From Saprolegnia diclina VS20 (Eukaryota; Oomycota; Saprolegniomycetes; Saprolegniales; Saprolegniaceae): a DNA stretch of 64,000 nucleotides. Position 1 is the first letter of the stretch. Each line of letters starts with the position of its first letter. The stretch covers positions 149,537 to 213,536 of the forward strand of contig NW_008246081.1 of the NCBI RefSeq assembly GCF_000281045.1, written 5' to 3'. Below, piece by piece: positions 32,460 to 42,866 of the stretch. The notes beneath the pieces are model-generated. The model had not been told where the DNA came from, ran no database searches, and was given only the letters and a program-made list of their open reading frames with translations. The translations under genes were made by a program, and so were the position numbers.

Positions 32460-34652
32460 TTACGAAGCACTTAGCAGGGATGCGTCCAGGCGGAGGAGCG
32501 TCGTCGCGGTCGAGACGCCGGTCGAGAGCGCGGCCAATTTCGACGACCCGAAATCCAAAATGAGCCCTTCAACGCTTATCGGCCAATCACAGGCGGTGTC
32601 CACCTCTGCCGGCACATCTGATTGGCTATAATTCGTTTTCCCGCTATTGCCAAGTGGTGGTAGCATCCCGTCAAGCGCACTGCGCAGTCGCGCCCTCAAG
32701 GCCGATGGCATGACGCCGGCAGGGTTCATGCGGGCCACGAGCGCCCGGAGGCTATGGATGTACGCCTTGAGCACCCGCTGTAGCTGCCGCACCTCGACGC
32801 CAGCGCTGCGGTCCATGCCACGCGACGATATCCCATCGACGCGTCGCTCCAGGTGCTCGGCGAGCTCGAGCTCCATGAGGCCGCCGCCGCCGTACACGAT
32901 CGTCGTCGTCGTCGTCGTGTGCTCGGCGAGCTCGAGCTCCATGAGGCCGCCGCCGCCGTACACGATCGGCGCGTGCAGGAGTTTGGTGAGTATATCCATC
33001 GCAGCCTAAAAGCTATGATGATCTTGGAGGAAGGACGCAGGCCTTACGTGGATTGCGTGCGTGAGTTCGTCGTAAGCGTGGGTATCTGGGCACGCCAAGC
33101 CAAAGGTCACGACGGCCCGCGCCCGCGACAGGATCGACGGCCCGTCAGCTGTGTTAGGAAGCGCATGGTCGTTTGTGGAGAGCACAAGGTGGGCGCCGTC
33201 GACGCGGACGCGCGCGAGGTGCCCGAGGTCCTTCTTGGTCACATGTGCGTGCCAGTCGCCGAGCAGCGCCGCGCCTGAGAGTGCTTGCACGGCGCCTACG
33301 CGCAAGCTGCGTCCCTTGCGTCCATCACACAGTGCGTCCTACCTATGTGCTTGATCGAGAGCCGCTCGACGCTCGCGATGCGATGCTTGGCGAGGAGGTG
33401 CATGAGCGGCAGCGGAATCTTCCTCTGCGACAGCACCATCGTGACGCGTAAGGACGCCAAGTGCGTCGCCAAGCGCTGCCACGTCATCCGATCGGCCTCA
33501 ATTGTGAGCGCATCCATGACCTATCGTTCGCCCTGCGTACAGCTCGGCAGTGACGAGAACGTACGTCGACATCGTCCGCCACAAGCTGCACGTGCAACGG
33601 GTCGTCGGGCGCATGCAGCGAGATGCTGTAGAGCGCAACGACGACGTCGACAAGCGGCGGATATGGCCACGGCGCTGGCACGTCCAGAAACAGCGTGTTC
33701 AAATGCACCTACGCCGTCCGGAGGACGCATGATGCAGGATGCAGGCGAAGCAATGTACGCAGGATGCGATCGGGTCGAGGGCGTCGAGGCGAACAAAGCG
33801 CAGAAGCCGCGCTTCGTGCGGCTCGTCCAGCGCGTCTTGTAACACGTGCACGAATGCCTCCAGCACGAGGCCAACGTGGTGCTGAAGCGCGCTCCCGAGC
33901 GCTGCGACCGCCGTCTTGGGGCGCAAGACGCCGGTGATCACGGCTGCAATCGCGTCGACGTTGCTCCACGCGACCTCGCGACGGCTGTGGCACTGCGCCG
34001 GGTCGCGTAAGAAGCGCTGCGACCACTGCAGCGCCAGCGTGTAGCCTACCATTAGCTGTATGACAGTGGGAAGAGAAGGAGCGAAAGCTTTGCCTTGGAT
34101 GATTTGGGATCGGGAAATGTCCTGGAGCGAGGTGAGCGCCTCCCGCAGCAAGCTACGGAGACGACTGAGTATAGACGCCACGACGCCATGGATACGTGGA
34201 CGAGAAGAGCGCTGCGAAGAGCCCGTGGTCCTTGAATTGCTTCATCTACAGCACGCTGCAACGCGGCAAGACACGTGAAGATGCAGCGTACGTGGCTCTG
34301 GAGAAGCTGGCAATACAAGGTCGCGACGGGCGATGACGTGGCCACACTACAACCAAGAACTTCTTGAGCAAGATGGCCTTTCCACTGCACGCGTCAACTT
34401 GGAGCGCTCAAAGATACGCGCCGCTGTGGACGTGATTGTGATGGCGTCGCCGCAGCGCTCGTTGGCTCGGAGCATGATGCAGCTAGGTTAGCATGATGGG
34501 CGTGCGGTCAATGGCGTCCGGCACGCTTACCGCCCGCGGGGGCCGTAGCATGCACCACACAGCTCGTCGATCGTCCGAACCAGCTGCTCTATCGCGCGCG
34601 TCGTTGCTTCATGGTCGAGGACCTCTGCATCGAAAGCCACGAGCCGTGCCAT
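32460..34652 (-). CDS. MKKS: BBS6/MKKS-like chaperonin-related protein (Bardet-Biedl complex assembly)
   Basis: Nine exons: 34531-34652, 34399-34482, 34292-34346, 34196-34245, 33759-34152, 33565-33708, 33343-33520, 33048-33295, 32460-33005. Introns are 42-52 nt; the product is 606 aa (human MKKS 570). Segments follow MKKS in order: CYGPRGR, FKDHGLFAALFSST, LPTVIQL, HRIASVERL, YDELTHAIH, PIVYGGGGLMELELAEHL, and a C-terminus LDFGSSKLAALSTGVSTATTLL matching the end of the group II chaperonin fold. By family it works with BBS10/BBS12 and CCT to assemble the BBSome, which fits zoospores with flagella. Odd features: a 22-residue duplication at the GGGG loop, and a last exon containing CCAAT boxes just before the next gene. 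The donor of the second intron (GTTGAC) is the least certain border. Confidence 0.85.
32580..32630 (-). promoter_or_regulatory. CCAAT-type boxes inside the last MKKS exon, upstream of the PIP-box gene
   Basis: GGCCAATCA (32581-32589) and GATTGGCTATAATT (32620-32633) lie about 125-175 bp upstream of the ATG at 32456, a spacing seen at other starts in this window, yet within MKKS coding sequence. They are probably the promoter of the downstream gene. Confidence 0.45.
32853..32968 (-). repeat. Exact 50-bp direct repeat in MKKS joined by a GTC/ACG microsatellite
   Basis: 32853-32902 and 32919-32968 are identical base for base, separated by 16 nt of CGT repeats (period 66 bp, 22 codons). In protein this duplicates IVYGGGGLMELELAEH with TTTTTT between the copies, exactly at the glycine-rich loop of the chaperonin fold. 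The identity implies a recent slippage duplication or an assembly error. Confidence 0.95.
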
Positions 34653-34926
34653 GCTCCTCACCGTCGGAAGATCCGCCAGTTGAGTGTGATCCAGGTCGAG
34701 TCCGTGAAATAGTGTGAATTGGATGATGCACGTGGCTACACAGCGTGGCGAGTTCGTGCAGCGAGGTACCTTGAGCACGCACATGCTAGTACGAGCGTTG
34801 TAAGCTTTCGTAGAGCGGCGAGCGACGCGCTTGGCCTGGCGGTCGACTATTCAATAACACTATTTCCGTTCGCAGGCCTTGCGCAGCGTCGATTGGCTCG
34901 TTCAGTCGTTCAAGGCCGCATCCACG
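34653..34926. promoter_or_regulatory. Divergent region between MKKS and the TRF4-like gene
   Basis: 274 bp between outward-facing ATGs. GATTGGCTCG at 34891-34900 is a CCAAT-type box 30 bp before the plus-strand ATG. The frame of the first TRF4-like exon is open for another 48 bp upstream without an ATG. Confidence 0.4.
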
Positions 34927-37900
34927 ATGGGCGACGCTCGGGACCGCGACCAGCTCCTCGACGCACTGGCCGAGGCCACCGCCTTCTTCGCGTCCGAAGG
35001 ACGGGCGCGCATGGCTTTGCGGCGGCCATCCCCAGAGCGCAGCCGCGTTCTGCAGTGGCTCCTCGCCCTCCGCGCGACCGAGCGCGCGGCCGTGTTCACG
35101 GTCGTCGACGCTGCCTTTGTCCGCCTCGTGATCGAAATGAAGGCGGCCGCCAAGTCCAAGCTTAAGGCGCGCGTTGACCAGTTCCACGTGCTTCGCCCAC
35201 TCAAGGCCAAGGAGGCTTCCCGCGCGTAGGCTCATGCGACTGCCACTGTCAGCTCATGGCCCGCGTAGTACGTTTAGCCGGCGCCCATTGTTGCGTACGC
35301 GCGACGGCGACGACCTCACATGTACAATGCTCTTGCCTATCTTGACGAGCGGCTCATGCGCTTGTAGTGCCCTACTCGGCGCCGTACGACGAGGCGGCCA
35401 CCGAGCTCGTGGCGAGCTTGCGCATCTTCAACGGCACCAAGTCCTGCGACACGATCTCGCCGTCGACAACGGTCGTGGAGGACGTCGATCGATTCGTGCG
35501 CCTCATGGACGTGCTCATGAAGGGTCATTTCTTGGCCAAAGAGCCGTCCGAGGCGACGCTCAAGACGCTGCCGTGGGCCGAGCAGCCGGTGCCGATACCC
35601 GTCCATCCTCTCAAAGTGCTGACCGGTAGTTGTCTCTAGTGGCTTGCCGACCTCGGGTACTACTCGTTGGCGACGTACGTGGCGCACCAAATGGTACGTT
35701 CACATGCATTGACCATTCGCTGATGGGGCTGTAGGAGCTTCAGATGTGGCGTCATTTCAAGGCCCAGTCGGTGCCGTCGATCGGGCTCTACGCCAAGCGG
35801 CATCTCGTTGCGCAGTGGGTCGCCACCGACGCTAGCACACAGGCAACCGTGCTTCTCGGTGTGCAGCAGGAGACGCAAACGTTCTTACTCGACTTTGGCG
35901 GGCGCTCGTGGCCAGCGCTGCGGGCGTCGCTGAGTCTCGTGACTGAGATCATGCAGCCAGCACCGTCACCCGTCGCCACGCCCGAAGCCATCTTCAGCTG
36001 CGGACTCGCCGAGGCCGGCGCTCGACCGCAGTTTGCACTCATCAAGATGCTCTGGGCCGAGCACTTGCAGACTGCGTGCACTGGGCTCCTCGAAGCGTCG
36101 TTAGTGCCTGCGTTACTGGCACCAACCTCAGCACCAACAAGCAATAGTCTCTCGGCCAAGCAGCGGAAACGCAAGGAACACAAGCGCCAGGCCAAAGAGA
36201 AGAAGCGGGAGAAGGAACTGCACGCGTTGAGCCTGGGTCTTGTCCATGCCGAGATGCGCCGGCAGTTCAAGCAGGCCCAGCGCGACAAGGCCGTTGTCAA
36301 GCTCGTGCTCGACGACTTGGTTGAGCGCGTCGTTGCGCTCGCTCCCATACCGCCAAAGCCAAAGCGAACGAAGAAGAAGAAGAAAAAGATGGTCGCGATA
36401 CCCCCAGTGCTGCACAGTGGCGACGAGCGCATGCCGGGCTTTCTGCTTTTGAATCTGGACCAAGAGCCCGTGACGCCGCCCCGGCGCCGGCGCGTCTCGG
36501 TCGACACGAACCCGGGCTTTGACACACCTCTGGACATTTCGACCTTTTTGACGCCGCAAAAGCCGAGCATGCGCTACCAACACTACTTTATCGAAGACGA
36601 AGACGAGTCGAATGACTTTGGAGACGCGTTCGCAGCGCCGTTCTCGCTGGTACCACGTTGCCTCTTGCGATACTCCAACAGCTAACAACACGTTTGCTTC
36701 TTGTAGCCGTCGCCGACGCCCGATGCGACCTTTTACTTTCCGGGCCCGACCGACGACCCGGCGTGCGAGTGGTACCTTCCGTCGTCCGTGCTCTCGCAGT
36801 CCTCTGGCAGCCGCGAAGAGTGGAGTGCGTTCGGGTGGCGGCCGGACGACGATACATATCCGAAAGACCGCACCGTGTGGCGCGCCGACGTACCTGCCCC
36901 AAAGTGCCACGTCGACGCCAGCACGTCCCCAACGACGACGACGACGGTGCCCGACGAGCAGGCAACGCGCGTGGAGGCGCTGCAGCGGCAGTGCGACGAG
37001 TACGCGAGCGTACGCAAGGCGACAACTTGTCTGTAAAATGCTTGACGTTCTGTGCCAAATAGAGCGTGGCCACGCTGACGACCGAGATGGCGGCGCTGCA
37101 AACCACGGTGGCCGAGCTGCAGTCGACCTTGTTTCGCGTCCAGGCCGAGCTCACGCAGTGGAAGCAAGAACAGTCGACTGCTCTACCGCCGCCCATCGTC
37201 ACGACACCCGAGCCGGCGCCGGTGCTGACGCCCTTTGTGTCGGTGCCGCTCTCGCTCCTCCCGCCCCGCAGCAAGCTGCACTGGGACATTTGCGAATTTG
37301 TATCGCAACTGCAAGCTGAGACACAGCACCGCCTCGCCGCCCACACGGCCGTGAGTCGCTTCTGCGTCTCGGCCGTCCAAGCGCTCTGGCCCCGCGCGCA
37401 GGTGCGGCCGTACGGGTCCTTTGTCACGGGCCTCTCGCTGCCGTCCAGGTACGACTTACGAGCGTGTACCAAATGCGCTATCTCCACGATAACCATGTAT
37501 GTAGCGATCTCGACTTGGTCATTTGCTTGCCGAAAGTCCGGCGCGACGAGCCGGCCGAGGCCCCCGGCGTCCTCGAAGGTCGCAACGCGATCAAGGAGAC
37601 ATGGCAGCAGCACCTTGCGCGCAAGCTGCGCACCGAGCCGTGGGTCGTGCCCGAGTCGGTCAAGACGATCCCGAACGCGTCAATCCCGATCATTACGCTG
37701 CTGACGACGTCGCCGTACAACGTCCGACTCGACATTTCGTTTGAAGGGCCGGGGCACAACGGGCTATCGACCAACGACCTCGTACACTCGTTCGTGCACG
37801 AGCTGCCCGCGCTGACGCCGCTCATGGTCGTGCTCAAGACGTTCATCATTGAGCGCGGACTGGGCGTCGCGTACACGGGCGGCCTCTCGTCCTACGCGCT

Positions 37901-38768
37901 GCTGCTGCTCGTCACGCGCTTCCTGCAAGAATTTGCCGGCGGCAACGGCTTTGACGCGACTGTCGCGACGCAGTGCAACCAGTCGGTCTCGTCGCAGAGC
38001 GCGTCGGACTTTGGCACGATGCTGTTGGGCTTTATGGACTTCTACGGCAACAAGCTGGACCCGCGCGCGACCGGCATCAGCGTCGCGACGCGGTCGTTCT
38101 TGAGCCGCGAACACCACCAGTATGGCCCGGTCGCGGCCGGCTGGCACGCGGTTCAGATGGATCAATTTGAGAATCTCAACTTGTCGTCGCCCGGGTCGCG
38201 CCGCCAGCACCTTCACCACCGCGACAACTGGGCGACGTACGACTACGATCCACACAAGTTTGATCCCGTGTACATTGAAGACCCGCTTCGACCTGCCAAC
38301 AACGTCGGCCGCAACTGCTTTCGCATCATGCAGATCCGCCGCGCGCTCTCGACTGCGTTTGTGACGCTGACCGAGCCGACGCCGCTGCCGTCGTCGCCGT
38401 ACGTTGGCGGCGTCGCACTGCACCCGACCAACCTCCTCCGCAGCATTCTCTCGTGCACGCATGAGCCCAAGTGGAAGGGCTTCACGTACCCCGTGGTTCT
38501 CGAGGCCACAGCGCTGGCGTCGCCCGTGCGCCACACGCCGCGCGAACGCACGGTGACGTCGGCCTCCAAGAGCAAGGACAAGCACAAGCCCAAGCGCCGC
38601 CACAGCGCGTGCGTCAACGACCTCCTCACCAAGCCCGTGCTGGACGACGGCGCGGTCGCGTACTCGTCGCTGTCGCCGTCGCGGTCGCTGAGCTTTGCCG
38701 ACGTCGTGATTGGCAAGTCGACCGAGACGCCGCCCGGCGCGACCCGTGACGACGACGACGAGGGCTAG
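34927..38768 (+). CDS. TRF4/PAPD5-type non-canonical poly(A) polymerase (nucleotidyltransferase) with long N-terminal extension
   Basis: Eight exons: 34927-35225, 35269-35321, 35368-35588, 35640-35693, 35735-36649, 36707-37009, 37063-37448, 37505-38768. Introns are 41-57 nt; 1,164 aa. The catalytic region begins at about residue 660: RPYGSFVTGLSLPS joined across an intron to SDLDLVICLP (the GS...DxD signature that holds two metals), then NVRLDISF (third Asp), the helical core (LKTFIIERGLGVAYTGGLSSYALLLLV) and the PAP-associated motif (LGFMDFYGNKLD). This matches TRF4/5-PAPD5/7 enzymes, which add short A-tails in nuclear RNA surveillance. The N-terminal ~600 residues are not recognised; they include a Lys-rich coiled-coil stretch (SAKQRKRKEHKRQAKEKKRE) and a Lys6-type basic cluster. 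Frames join without stops, so one gene is favoured over two. Confidence 0.85.
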
Positions 38769-38807
38769 ATGCACACATGGACGACACGAGATGGTCTATT
38801 AGCCTGG

Positions 38808-39506
38808 TTATGCCCGGCAGTAGATAAACCCCTGGATCCAGCAAACCATACAGAATATGAGATCCTCATTCGTAGGTCGACGCCTACCTCTTTTTCGCGC
38901 TTGCGCTTGATCTGCTCGAGCTTCATGAGCGTCTGGAGGATCTCTTTGCACTGGATGACCGTCACCTGCGTCGCCTTGACGAGGTCGCCGATGGCCCTAG
39001 CGTGGTCAACGTTGTGCAGCGGACAGCCATGGAGGGCACGTACATGCCCCGAAGCGAGTCGGCGAGGACAAAGAGGATGCGCTCGACCTTGTTCATCTCG
39101 GACGGCGTCTGGTACTTCTTCGGAATCTTGGACCGCACGCCTAGGGTCATGATGGCAAGGCGGATGGATGGAGGTACGTAGTACCTTTGGGCCAGTTCCA
39201 GGTGCGGGATGGCGGCGGCTTGGGCGCAGACTTTGCCGCTTTCTTTGGCCTCGGCGCGTCCGTCGGCGTCGTGGGGCTGGCGCTCATGACGGGCGCGAGG
39301 ACCGGAATCTTGGACGGCGGCGGCGCCTTCTTCTTGGGCGGCTCGATGCAGGACTGCTGCAGCGAGATGCCCGTCATGAGGCCGCCGAAGCGGCTGTTGA
39401 AGGTCACGATGTGGTTGTTGACGGCCGCGAGCTTCTTGACGTTGGCGTCCAGCGCCCGCATCGCGTTGCGGATCCGCCGCATCTCCCGCTCGATCTCGGG
39501 CTGCAT
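38808..39506 (-). CDS. DAM1: Dam1-like subunit of the DASH/Dam1 kinetochore complex
   Basis: Exons 39185-39506, 39044-39140, 38888-38996 and a probable last exon 38808-38831 (introns 44, 47, 56 nt); 183 aa. Residues about 8-50 (ALDANVKKLAAVNNHIVTFN, then SRFGGLMTGISLQQSCIEPP) match the DASH Dam1 family pattern of a helix with L..(I/N)..FN..F...LYG. A Lys/Pro-rich linker follows, then a second helical part (YQTPSEMNKVERILFVL, KATQVTVIQCKEILQTLMKL, EQIKRKREKE). In fungi Dam1 helps form microtubule rings at kinetochores. The last intron is chosen for its typical length; without it the frame runs to a stop at 38765, overlapping the end of the TRF4-like gene. The ATG is the first in the frame and lies 14 bp from the TCCGGATAAAC motif. 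Confidence 0.65.
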
Positions 39507-39519
39507 GTTCGCCAAGTCC

Positions 39520-39530
39520 GTTTATCCGGA
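39520..39530 (-). promoter_or_regulatory. Promoter motif TCCGGATAAAC (Dam1-like gene)
   Basis: The minus strand reads TCCGGATAAAC ending 14 bp before the ATG at 39506. The same 11-mer, in the same orientation relative to the gene, precedes the caprin-like gene and ORC4. Confidence 0.45.
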
Positions 39531-39744
39531 TGGGCACCCCACGGCTTTGCCGCCAAAACAACTCAAACTCAAATTCAAATCGGACATGCCAGGACCCCGA
39601 CAACGCGTGCAGCGACTACGCGCCCACTGCGCACGGACCACGCTCGGCAGGCAAGGAACTGAGCTAACGTCCGACTGCTGGTCCTTTCAGAGGCTCGCGT
39701 CGCAAGGTACTTATAGCAAACACGCAGCCGTCCTTAGTTAGCGC

Positions 39745-40860
39745 TTACGGGCACTTCTTCTGCACGAGCGACGCGCCGTGCTCGGCGTACTCGGTCTTGG
39801 AGATCCACATTTCGTGGAACGAGCCGAGCGACCCGAGGATGGAGCCGCCAAGGAACGGGCCGAGCTTGCGCTCGGGATGCGCGGCTGCGATGAGCTTGAC
39901 CTTGTACGGCGTGACCATGGCCGACACTTCGCGCTCGAGGCGCGTCGGCATGTTCTCAAAGCAAGACGAGCCGCCGGTCAAAACAATGTTTTGCAGCAGC
40001 TCCTTCTTCGTGTCGGCGTCGCCCTTGGCCGCGCCTTCGCAGATCATGGTCGGGACAAAGATGCCAGACGACGCGTCCACAGCATGCGACGTCCGACTCG
40101 CGGCGGCTGTGTCGTACGCAAAGTAGCGCTCCGCGACGCTGAAGCGCTCGGTGCCGAACGCGACTTGGGTGCCGTCCGGGAGCTCGTACGGCATCTGCGG
40201 GATCTGCCCGTTGGCTTTTTCATCAAAGAGCGTCTCCGAGACACGGCAGACCGTCTCCTTGATATCGTGCAGCGGGAGCGACGCGAGCGCTGTGGCGGAC
40301 GGCAGCTTGGCCAGCTTGTCCTCAAGGCGGGCGCGCAGAAACGCATTGAGGGCGGCGCCGCCGACGGGCTGGCGAACGACGTTGTGCGCCTGGACGTAGC
40401 CTTCGAGGACGGGCACGACCGAGGTCGCGCCATGGCCCATCTCCACGACGAGGCCCGTGCTTCGGCCGTTCGCAAAGCACGTGAGCACGGCCGCCTTGGA
40501 CACAAAGTACGCGGGCGCATCGTACTTTTCAAAGAAGAGCTCGGCGAGGGCCTCGCGGTCGCTCTTGCTCTCGTTGGATGACGTGGACACGTTGTGAAGG
40601 CTGCTTTCGCTCCATAGCACCGGGTGCTGCCCCGACGACTCGACGGCGAGCCGCTCGTAGCCTTCGTCGAGCGCAGCCTCGAGCTTGGCCATGGAGGCCA
40701 CGTGGCCGTCGGTCGTCATGACGCCGTTCGTGTCATCCTTCAAGATCCCGCTGCGAGGACCGACGTACCGGGCCGCGTCCTCGCCTGCGAAGCCCATGCG
40801 GGCGCGGTAGCTCCCAAAGTCGCAGACAATCGCATTGAGCTCATCCCCGCCGCAATACAT
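39745..40860 (-). CDS. ARP4: Actin-related protein ARP4 (BAF53/ACTL6 type)
   Basis: Single exon, 371 aa. It starts MYCGGDELNAIVCDFGSY, the ARP4/BAF53 form of the actin N-terminal phosphate loop, followed by GFAGEDAARYVGP, HPVLWSE, AVLTCFANGRSTGLVVEMG (adenosine region), TGGSSCFENMPTRLERE and the C-terminal FLGGSILGSLGSFHEMWISK...EYAEHG. It ends in KKCP, whereas human ACTL6A ends in RKCP. It is shorter than human ACTL6A (429), mainly in the middle loop. ARP4 is a nuclear subunit of INO80, SWR1/NuA4 and SWI/SNF-type complexes. The ATG at 40860 is the only one that gives the conserved MxxGGDE start. Two CCAAT-type boxes (40874-40893) sit immediately upstream. Confidence 0.9.
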   Translation of the reverse strand: MYCGGDELNAIVCDFGSYRARMGFAGEDAARYVGPRSGILKDDTNGVMTTDGHVASMAKLEAALDEGYERLAVESSGQHPVLWSESSLHNVSTSSNESKSDREALAELFFEKYDAPAYFVSKAAVLTCFANGRSTGLVVEMGHGATSVVPVLEGYVQAHNVVRQPVGGAALNAFLRARLEDKLAKLPSATALASLPLHDIKETVCRVSETLFDEKANGQIPQMPYELPDGTQVAFGTERFSVAERYFAYDTAAASRTSHAVDASSGIFVPTMICEGAAKGDADTKKELLQNIVLTGGSSCFENMPTRLEREVSAMVTPYKVKLIAAAHPERKLGPFLGGSILGSLGSFHEMWISKTEYAEHGASLVQKKCP

Positions 40861-41515
40861 TCTCGACGCACGGGCCCAATCGCGCAATTGGCGTTCCTAA
40901 CCGACGCCTCTCTCAGGCATTGTATGCTATACAAATCCAATGGTATTCGCTCGCCGAATCAGAATCCCGCGCCCTCGTGTCACAACGCCCAACACCTCTT
41001 GCTCATCACTGCCTTCAGTACTAGCAGTCATACATATTTGTCTTCGCCTTATAGAAGCGTGCACTAGTGCCCAAGACACCAAGAGAAAGGACGCAGTGCG
41101 ACTCAGTCGTCTGCTAGGAAAACTAGATTATGGTACGCTGATACCGCAGTTGCCGGCCCTGTCCCGTTGGACGACTCACGGCACGTGCATGCCATGTTGA
41201 CATGAGACGAGCTTGGAGGTGCCTAGGTGCTTGCTTTGTCAGTCAAGCGCTCAGCAACGCAGATGCGCTTCCGTGTTTTCATAACCGACTTTGGACCTGG
41301 TGAATCTTGTCGCGCGTTCGGATCCCGCTTGCGTGGTGCTCGTGCGATCCCTTTTAATGAAATGCAGGCTCCCATCTACTTGAGGTTTGTATGGACTTGA
41401 AGTCGTTGTCGCTCACGTTTACTGGACGCAAGATATGACCACGTCCCTTGAACGGAATCGTACTTGAAGTGCGCCCACCGCGCCACGCAAGGAGTCTCAT
41501 ACTCGGATTTGCAGC
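40861..41515. other. Divergent intergenic region between ARP4 and the cathepsin gene
   Basis: 655 bp with CCAAT-type boxes GCCCAATCG and CAATTGGCG at 40874-40893 next to ARP4. The longest frame (40940-41200 plus) is not recognised and shows no codon bias. No TATA box is clear before the cathepsin ATG. Confidence 0.4.
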
Positions 41516-42866
41516 ATGGTGGCGTGGCGAGCTCTGGCGATCGCGGTCCTCTTGGGCGTTGCCGCAGCCAAGAAGTCGGACTGCAACAAGTGCCACCGCA
41601 CGTGGAAGCACCGATCGGCGGCCAAGCACCACGCGTGGACGCGCGACGAGCAGGAGCTGGCGCTGCTGCCAAAGCACTTTGACTGGTGCGAGCAAGGCAT
41701 GTGCACCACGTCGTGGAACCAGCACATTCCGCAGTACTGCGGGTCGTGCTTTGCGCACGGGTCGCTCTCGAGCGCCAACGACCGCATCAAGATCATGAAC
41801 CACAAGCTCGGTCTCCGCGGCCCCGACGTCATGCTCGGGCGCCAGAGCTTCCTCAACTGCGCGCCAGGCCACGGCCTCTCGGACGGCTGCGGCGGCGGCG
41901 AGCCCGCGGACGTGTACGAGTTCATGCGCGTGTATGGCCTTCCGGACGAGACGTGTCTTCCGTACAATGCGACCGACCACACCAAGTACACCAACGGCAC
42001 GTGCCCACCCGAGGGCTATTGCATGAAGTACGTTCTCTTCTGTTGACATGGCGATCCTCATGCACACTGCGATTAGCTGCATGTACACGCCCGAGAGCCC
42101 GGCTGTCGCCGTGTGTTTTCCAGTCACCAAGATGGTCCGGTACCGTGCCAAGGAATACGGGCGCCTGGAAGGCGAGGTAGCGATGATCAAGGAGCTCCAG
42201 AAGGGCCCGATCACGTGCGGGATCGCCGTGAGCTCCGGGTTCAAGTACGACTACGCGGCCGGCATCTTCAACGACACGACCGGCTTTATGGACATTGACC
42301 ACGACGTCGAGATTGTCGGCTACGGCGAAGAGCACGGCGTCAAGTTTTGGAACGTGCGCAACTCGTGGGGTACCTACTGGGGCGAGAACGGCTTCTTCAA
42401 GATCGTCCGCGGCAGCAACAACCTCGCAATCGAGTCCGACTGCCACTACATGGTGCCCGACATCAGCGACGAAGAGCTCATTTGGACCAAGAAGCCCGCG
42501 TACGGCGGCTCGATCTACGGTCTCGTGCCCTTCAACGACGCGCGCTCCAAGAGACACCCGGTCACCGACACGTCCGAGATCACGGAAGCGAACGCGACGC
42601 AGCTCACGTCCCACGAGAAACCCGCGCACACGACTGCGCACCGCACGCCCCACCCCGACGACATTGTACCGCCCAAGCAAAAGGACGGTCTCCGGAAAGC
42701 AGAGGCCAATCTCATGGCGGTGGAGCCCCCGCCGTCGGTGTCGCTGGACAGCTACTCGCCCGCGCAGCTGGGGCTCGCCTTTCTCGGCGTCGGTTGCATC
42801 GGCTTTGTCGCGAGTATGGTCGCCGCCACCAAGCTTCGCCAAGCGCGGTACCAGATCATCGAGTAG
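41516..42866 (+). CDS. Cathepsin X/Z-like cysteine carboxypeptidase with C-terminal transmembrane anchor
   Basis: Two exons, 41516-42027 and 42077-42866 (intron 49 nt); 433 aa. A signal peptide (MVAWRALAIAVLLGVAAA) is followed directly by a short pro-region and the papain-family C1 domain. The cathepsin X mini-loop HIPQYCGSC (His70-Ile-Pro, catalytic Cys78) specifies carboxypeptidase activity in that family. His lies in DIDHDVEIVGYG and Asn in VRNSWGTYWGENG. Cys78 is followed by Phe instead of the usual Trp. Unlike animal cathepsin X there is a C-terminal tail of about 110 residues that is Thr/Pro/His-rich and ends in a transmembrane helix (LGLAFLGVGCIGFVASMVAA) plus a short basic cytosolic end, predicting a type I membrane protease of lysosome-like vacuole or cell surface. 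Confidence 0.93.
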
